From the NCBI RefSeq assembly GCF_000241955.1, contig NC_016835.1, forward strand, positions 62,001 to 126,000: DNA of 64,000 nucleotides, written 5' to 3'. Shown here in pieces: positions 60,891 to 64,000 of the stretch. The notes under the pieces were generated by a model that searched no databases, was not told where the DNA came from, and saw nothing but the letters and a program-made list of their open reading frames with translations. The translations under genes were made by a program, and so were the position numbers. Numbering within the stretch: position 1 is the first letter of the stretch; every line of letters starts with the position of its first letter. Origin of the DNA: Rahnella aquatilis CIP 78.65 = ATCC 33071 (GTDB lineage Bacteria > Pseudomonadota > Gammaproteobacteria > Enterobacterales > Enterobacteriaceae).

Positions 60891-62090
60891 TTACGGCGTA
60901 TGGATCACACCGTCCGGCAGACGGCTTTGCGTCCATTCATGCGGACGGTACACCACCGGAAATTCTGCCGCCGCCTGCGGGTCAAAGCCCACGCCGATCC
61001 CTGCTTCTTCTCCCGGATAAAAATAGCCTTTCTCCGGTGCCTGTGCGCCGGGAAACACCCGCTGTGTGTTGGCCGGATACGCGACAAATTCCTGAATTGC
61101 CGCATTATGCAGATGAATATTGAGGTGCGTATTCACCGCAGCGCCTACCGGCGTCATATCCGGCGGACAATGCCACGCCAGTCGCACGCCAAAGCTCTGA
61201 CAGAAATGCGCCAGTTTTAATGCCGGGGTGATGCCGCCGATTTGCGAAACATGACAGCGGATAAAGTCGATCCGGCGGTGAATAATCAGATCCTTCCACT
61301 CTGCCGGGTTATTGAATAACTCGCCGGTCGCCAGCGGCACCGCTGTCTGACTGCGGATCTGCGCCAGCCATTCGTTCTGGTCCGGTGGCAGAATATCTTC
61401 AATAAAGTAAGGCCGGTATTGTTCCACGGCTTTGGCAAACTGCACCGCCTGCTGCGGGAACAGCCGTTCGTGAACGTCGTGCAGAATGTGGAACTGATTG
61501 CCGTATTTTTCACGCAGCGCTTTGAACATCGCCAGCGTGTTGTCGATGTACTGATCCTGATCGTAATACGCGCCCGCCGTCGGTTCGCGGGTACTGTGAA
61601 AATCACGCGCATTGCCACCGTAAAAACCCAGCTGACAGCGGATATGCCGGTAACCTTCGCCCAGCAAACGATCCACTTCGCCATACAATTCTTCCAGCGT
61701 TTCGCCCGCCGCATGGCTGTAAGCGGTGACCGCATCCTTCGATTTACCGCCAAACAAATGATACAGCGGCATATTCGCCAGCTTGCCTTTGATATCCCAC
61801 AGCGCCATATCAATGCCCGCAATGGCGTTATTGATCACCGGCCCGTTACGCCAGTAGGCGTTCACCATCATCATCTGCCACAAATCTTCGATGTGATTGG
61901 CATCGCGGCCGATCAGAAGCGGTTTAAGATATTCATCGACCATCAGTTTGACGGCCAGCGGGCGCTGCTGGAACGTCGCGCAGCCCAGGCCGAAAACACC
62001 ACAATCCGTCTCAATTCTGACCACCACTAAATTATGACGATCGGGGTGCGTTATCTGACATTCGATATTGGTAATCAGCACAGGCTGCAT
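60891..62090 (-). CDS. Enolase-superfamily sugar-acid dehydratase (ManD/RspA-like)
   Basis: A 399-residue mandelate racemase/muconate lactonising-family protein. The Mg2+-binding Asp and Glu lie in [19 protein letters not shown] and ATGELFNNP. The pattern resembles RspA/D-mannonate dehydratase. It should dehydrate a hexonate to 2-keto-3-deoxy sugar acid. It stops 6 bases before the convergent GntR stop. The substrate (mannonate, gluconate or another) cannot be fixed by sequence; activity of many relatives is low or absent. Confidence 0.8.
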   Translation of the reverse strand: MQPVLITNIECQITHPDRHNLVVVRIETDCGVFGLGCATFQQRPLAVKLMVDEYLKPLLIGRDANHIEDLWQMMMVNAYWRNGPVINNAIAGIDMALWDIKGKLANMPLYHLFGGKSKDAVTAYSHAAGETLEELYGEVDRLLGEGYRHIRCQLGFYGGNARDFHSTREPTAGAYYDQDQYIDNTLAMFKALREKYGNQFHILHDVHERLFPQQAVQFAKAVEQYRPYFIEDILPPDQNEWLAQIRSQTAVPLATGELFNNPAEWKDLIIHRRIDFIRCHVSQIGGITPALKLAHFCQSFGVRLAWHCPPDMTPVGAAVNTHLNIHLHNAAIQEFVAYPANTQRVFPGAQAPEKGYFYPGEEAGIGVGFDPQAAAEFPVVYRPHEWTQSRLPDGVIHTP

Positions 62091-62240
62091 GATAAATCCT
62101 TAATAAAGACCGTTATTATTTTTCATAAAAAGGCGGCAGGAATATTCGTATTGCTGTTATTTCAACGTATTTTCATCCTGCTTGTAAACCTTAAATTCAG
62201 GCTTTTATTTTTGGTTTAAAAGCACGCGTGAATATCATTT

Positions 62241-62329
62241 AAAAACAAACCAATTTAACTGCACTGCATGCAAACAACGCTTTTATGTCGGGTTTTGTGA
62301 TGAAGATCCTGTTTTATTGGTTTGTTTTT
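62241..62329. repeat. 14-bp inverted repeat between the dehydratase and the PTS gene
   Basis: AAAAACAAACCAAT (62241-62254) and its exact complement (62316-62329) are 61 bases apart, with another TTTGGTTT at about 62210. The spacing suggests two operator copies in opposite orientation that could support looping across the divergent promoters. Confidence 0.5.
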
Positions 62330-62399
62330 GAAAAAGGCCATCATTACACTCCCCTTCCATCTGACAATGAATAATTAATGTGTCGTCGCGGGGTTCAGG

Positions 62400-63815
62400 G
62401 TGAATACAGAAATAATGCATTCGGTTATTAAGCTGGTTGGGGGAGCGGGAAATATCAATAAAGTCTGGCATTGCATGACCCGCTTGCGCTTTGATTTACG
62501 CGACGAAAATAAAGTGGCCTGGGATGAGATTAAAAATCTGCCCGGCGTGCTCGGTGCGCAAAGCCAGAGCGAACAGGTACAGATTATCATCGGGCCGAGG
62601 GTGAATATCTGGTACGACGCCATCGTGTCGCAACTGGATCCGGTGACCGGCAACGCTGAAACAACAACAGGAAATGTTTCCACAAAAGGACGCAAAAGCC
62701 TGGTGTCGATGTTCATGGATACCGTCTCCGGCGTGTTCGGCCCGATCGTTCCGGCCATTGCGGGCGCGGGGATGATTAAAGGTTTACTGGCCGGACTGAT
62801 TGCCCTGAAAGTCATATCGGCCAAAAGCGAAACCGTGATGATCATCGATTTGATCGCCAGCGGCGTGTTTTACTTCCTGCCGTTTTTCCTCGCGGTTTCT
62901 GCAGCGAAAATCTTCAAAACCAATGAATATCTGGCCGCCGCCGTGGCCGCCTGCCTGATGTACCCGACGCTGATGGACGCGGCAAAAGCGCTCGCCAGCC
63001 ATACAACCGGTGCGCCGACCGCGCTGTATTTTATGGATGTGCTGCCGGTGTCTGTCTTCAACTATTCGGCCAGCGTGATCCCGGTGATTTTCTCCGTGCT
63101 GGCGCTGAGTTACATCCACCGCTGGGTAGATAAAATCATGCCGGATGTGCTGAAAACCGTCTTTACGCCGACGCTGACACTGTTTATCGCGGCGCTGGTA
63201 TCGCTGACGCTGATTGGCCCGGCGGGGATTTATCTCGGTAAATTACTGGCATTTGGCATTCAGGGGTTATTCGATGTCTCGGCGGTGTTTGCGGGCTTTA
63301 TTGTCGGCGCGATCCGCCCGGTGGCGATCCTCACCGGCATGCACCACGCGATGACGCCGATTGCCTTGCAGAACTTTACCGATCAGGGCTGGGACATGCT
63401 GATGCCGATGATGTTTATGGCCAACATGGCGATTGCGGGATCGACCTTTGCGATTTATTTCCACGTTAAAACCCGCGAACAAAAATCCGTGGTGCTGTCA
63501 GCAGCGATTTCCGGTTTGCTGGGGATCACCGAACCGGCATTATTCGGCGTACTGACGCGCTACAAAAAAGCCTTTATCGCCACCACCCTCAGCAGTTCCG
63601 TGGCGTCGGCATTTATCGCATTCTTCGGGGTGCGGTTGTACGGCTATATTCTGTCGAGCATTTTCAGCCTGCCCGCCTACATCGGTCCGTATTTCATCTA
63701 CATTGTGATGGGCGTGGTGCTGTCGCTGGGGCTGTCGTTCACGCTGACCTATCTGATGGTCGTCAAAAACAAAGGCACCGAACACACGGTGCCACTGGTA
63801 AATCAAACGCGCTGA
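62400..63815 (+). CDS. PTS beta-glucoside-type EIIBC permease
   Basis: A 471-residue permease. Residues 1-85 are EIIB with phosphocysteine Cys25 (KVWHCMTRLRFDL); residues 105-455 are EIIC (MDTVSGVFGPIVPAIAGAGMIKGLL, GMHHAMTPIALQNF, GITEPALFGV). There is no fused EIIA, so it must use EIIA-Glc or another. It imports and phosphorylates a beta-glucoside or related sugar. No BglG-type antiterminator or its RNA target was seen, consistent with GntR control instead. GTG start 62400 is annotated; ATG 62415 is possible. Confidence 0.88.
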   Translation: MNTEIMHSVIKLVGGAGNINKVWHCMTRLRFDLRDENKVAWDEIKNLPGVLGAQSQSEQVQIIIGPRVNIWYDAIVSQLDPVTGNAETTTGNVSTKGRKSLVSMFMDTVSGVFGPIVPAIAGAGMIKGLLAGLIALKVISAKSETVMIIDLIASGVFYFLPFFLAVSAAKIFKTNEYLAAAVAACLMYPTLMDAAKALASHTTGAPTALYFMDVLPVSVFNYSASVIPVIFSVLALSYIHRWVDKIMPDVLKTVFTPTLTLFIAALVSLTLIGPAGIYLGKLLAFGIQGLFDVSAVFAGFIVGAIRPVAILTGMHHAMTPIALQNFTDQGWDMLMPMMFMANMAIAGSTFAIYFHVKTREQKSVVLSAAISGLLGITEPALFGVLTRYKKAFIATTLSSSVASAFIAFFGVRLYGYILSSIFSLPAYIGPYFIYIVMGVVLSLGLSFTLTYLMVVKNKGTEHTVPLVNQTR

Positions 63816-63821
63816 GGTTTA

Positions 63822-64000
63822 TCAGGCCGCTGTCTTTGAATGCGTCATCTCAGACAGCGGTGCATTCTGAATAAGATTGGTCAGCCGCCCGATATTTTCA
63901 ATTTCCACTTCAATCTTGTCATTCTCATGCAGGAACAACGGCGGAACGCGGGTTTTACCGACGCCGCCCGGTGAACCGGTCATGATCACATCACCCGGAG
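63822..64000 (-). CDS. Fumarylacetoacetate hydrolase (FAH)-family protein, C-terminal end
   Basis: Partial: only the last 58 residues are inside the window. The reverse strand reads PGDVIMTGSPGGVGKTRVPPLFLHENDKIEVEIENIGRLTNLIQNAP, the classic FAH-family end. Members hydrolyse or decarboxylate 2-keto acids, and some hydrolyse acylpyruvates. Adjacent to the PTS and 2-keto-3-deoxy acid-forming dehydratase, it may act on the dehydratase product. This is inferred from position. Confidence 0.85.
   Translation of the reverse strand, partial: PGDVIMTGSPGGVGKTRVPPLFLHENDKIEVEIENIGRLTNLIQNAPLSEMTHSKTAA

Noticed and set aside
62091..62399. BglG-type antiterminator target before the PTS gene
   Set aside because: No sequence similar to the conserved RAT element, and no terminator overlaps the region.
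1..64000. tRNA, rRNA, CRISPR and prophage features
   Set aside because: I saw no cloverleaf gene, no repeat-spacer array and no phage structural or integrase genes on reading the window; the only mobile element seen is IS200.

Overview
This 64 kb window is chromosomal DNA from an Enterobacterales gamma-proteobacterium. The evidence is an E. coli-like chbBCARFG operon, orthologues of BluF, YcgZ/YmgA/AriR, QorB, Idi, OsmC, TehB and NlpA, and a typical IS200. The PQQ glucose dehydrogenase, the three-subunit flavocytochrome-type gluconate dehydrogenase, the large phosphoketolase and the MesXD methionine synthase suggest a plant- or soil-associated Yersiniaceae-like genus (Rahnella/Ewingella-like). 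That placement is inference. No rRNA, tRNA, CRISPR array or phage was seen.

Layout. 0-5 kb: end of a FucP-type permease, then mesX-mesD (folate-independent methionine synthesis) and an exported msrB-msrA pair for repairing methionine sulfoxide. 4.5-5.1 kb: a long imperfect inverted repeat that encloses covarying hairpins. 5.1-8.6 kb: a GPH symporter and GH31 glycosidase operon. 8.9-10.5 kb: an orphan T6SS island with hcp, an L,D-transpeptidase-like effector frameshifted at a G7 tract, a membrane immunity candidate, a leftover hcp tail and a DUF1493 gene. 10.7-19.4 kb: idi, a P-loop kinase, an AriR/YmgB-type gene behind a leader with two terminator-like hairpins, qorB and its HxlR regulator, a monooxygenase-amidohydrolase pair, and a LysR gene bracketed by two identical-core operators next to an EamA exporter and a PanE-like reductase. 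19.5-24.8 kb: the chitobiose operon, with two apparent ChiX pairing sites in the chbB-chbC gap.

25-34 kb: a LacI regulator, the Tat-exported gluconate dehydrogenase-type complex (small subunit, GMC flavoprotein, triheme cytochrome c), a DHA2 exporter with a divergent LysR, and a GNAT. 34-37 kb: ycgZ-ymgA-ariR-ymgC-like genes converging on the blue-light protein bluF, without bluR. 37-46 kb: tehB, a DUF883 protein, phosphoketolase, osmC, a YodC-like protein, an NTF2-like protein, IS200, nlpA, an MFS pump with a MerR-type promoter, and an SMR pump. 46-55.4 kb: a tightly coupled seven-gene operon (oligopeptide-type ABC transporter, two nucleoside hydrolases, a DapA-family lyase) with a divergent LysR. 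55.8-58.3 kb: gcd with an Ala/Pro-rich insertion. 58.4-60 kb: hipBA with four operators. 60-64 kb: a GntR/UTRA regulator, a ManD-like dehydratase, a beta-glucoside-type PTS permease and the end of an FAH-family hydrolase.

How the genes work together. Gcd and the GMC-cytochrome complex probably form a periplasmic oxidation chain (glucose to gluconate to 2-ketogluconate) that feeds the respiratory chain. Phosphoketolase offers a cytoplasmic sugar-phosphate shunt. The most novel items are the frameshifted hcp effector cassette with its tail remnant, the covarying inverted repeat, the shared promoter element plus structured leader of the AriR-family genes, and the nucleoside-hydrolase/ABC/aldolase operon.
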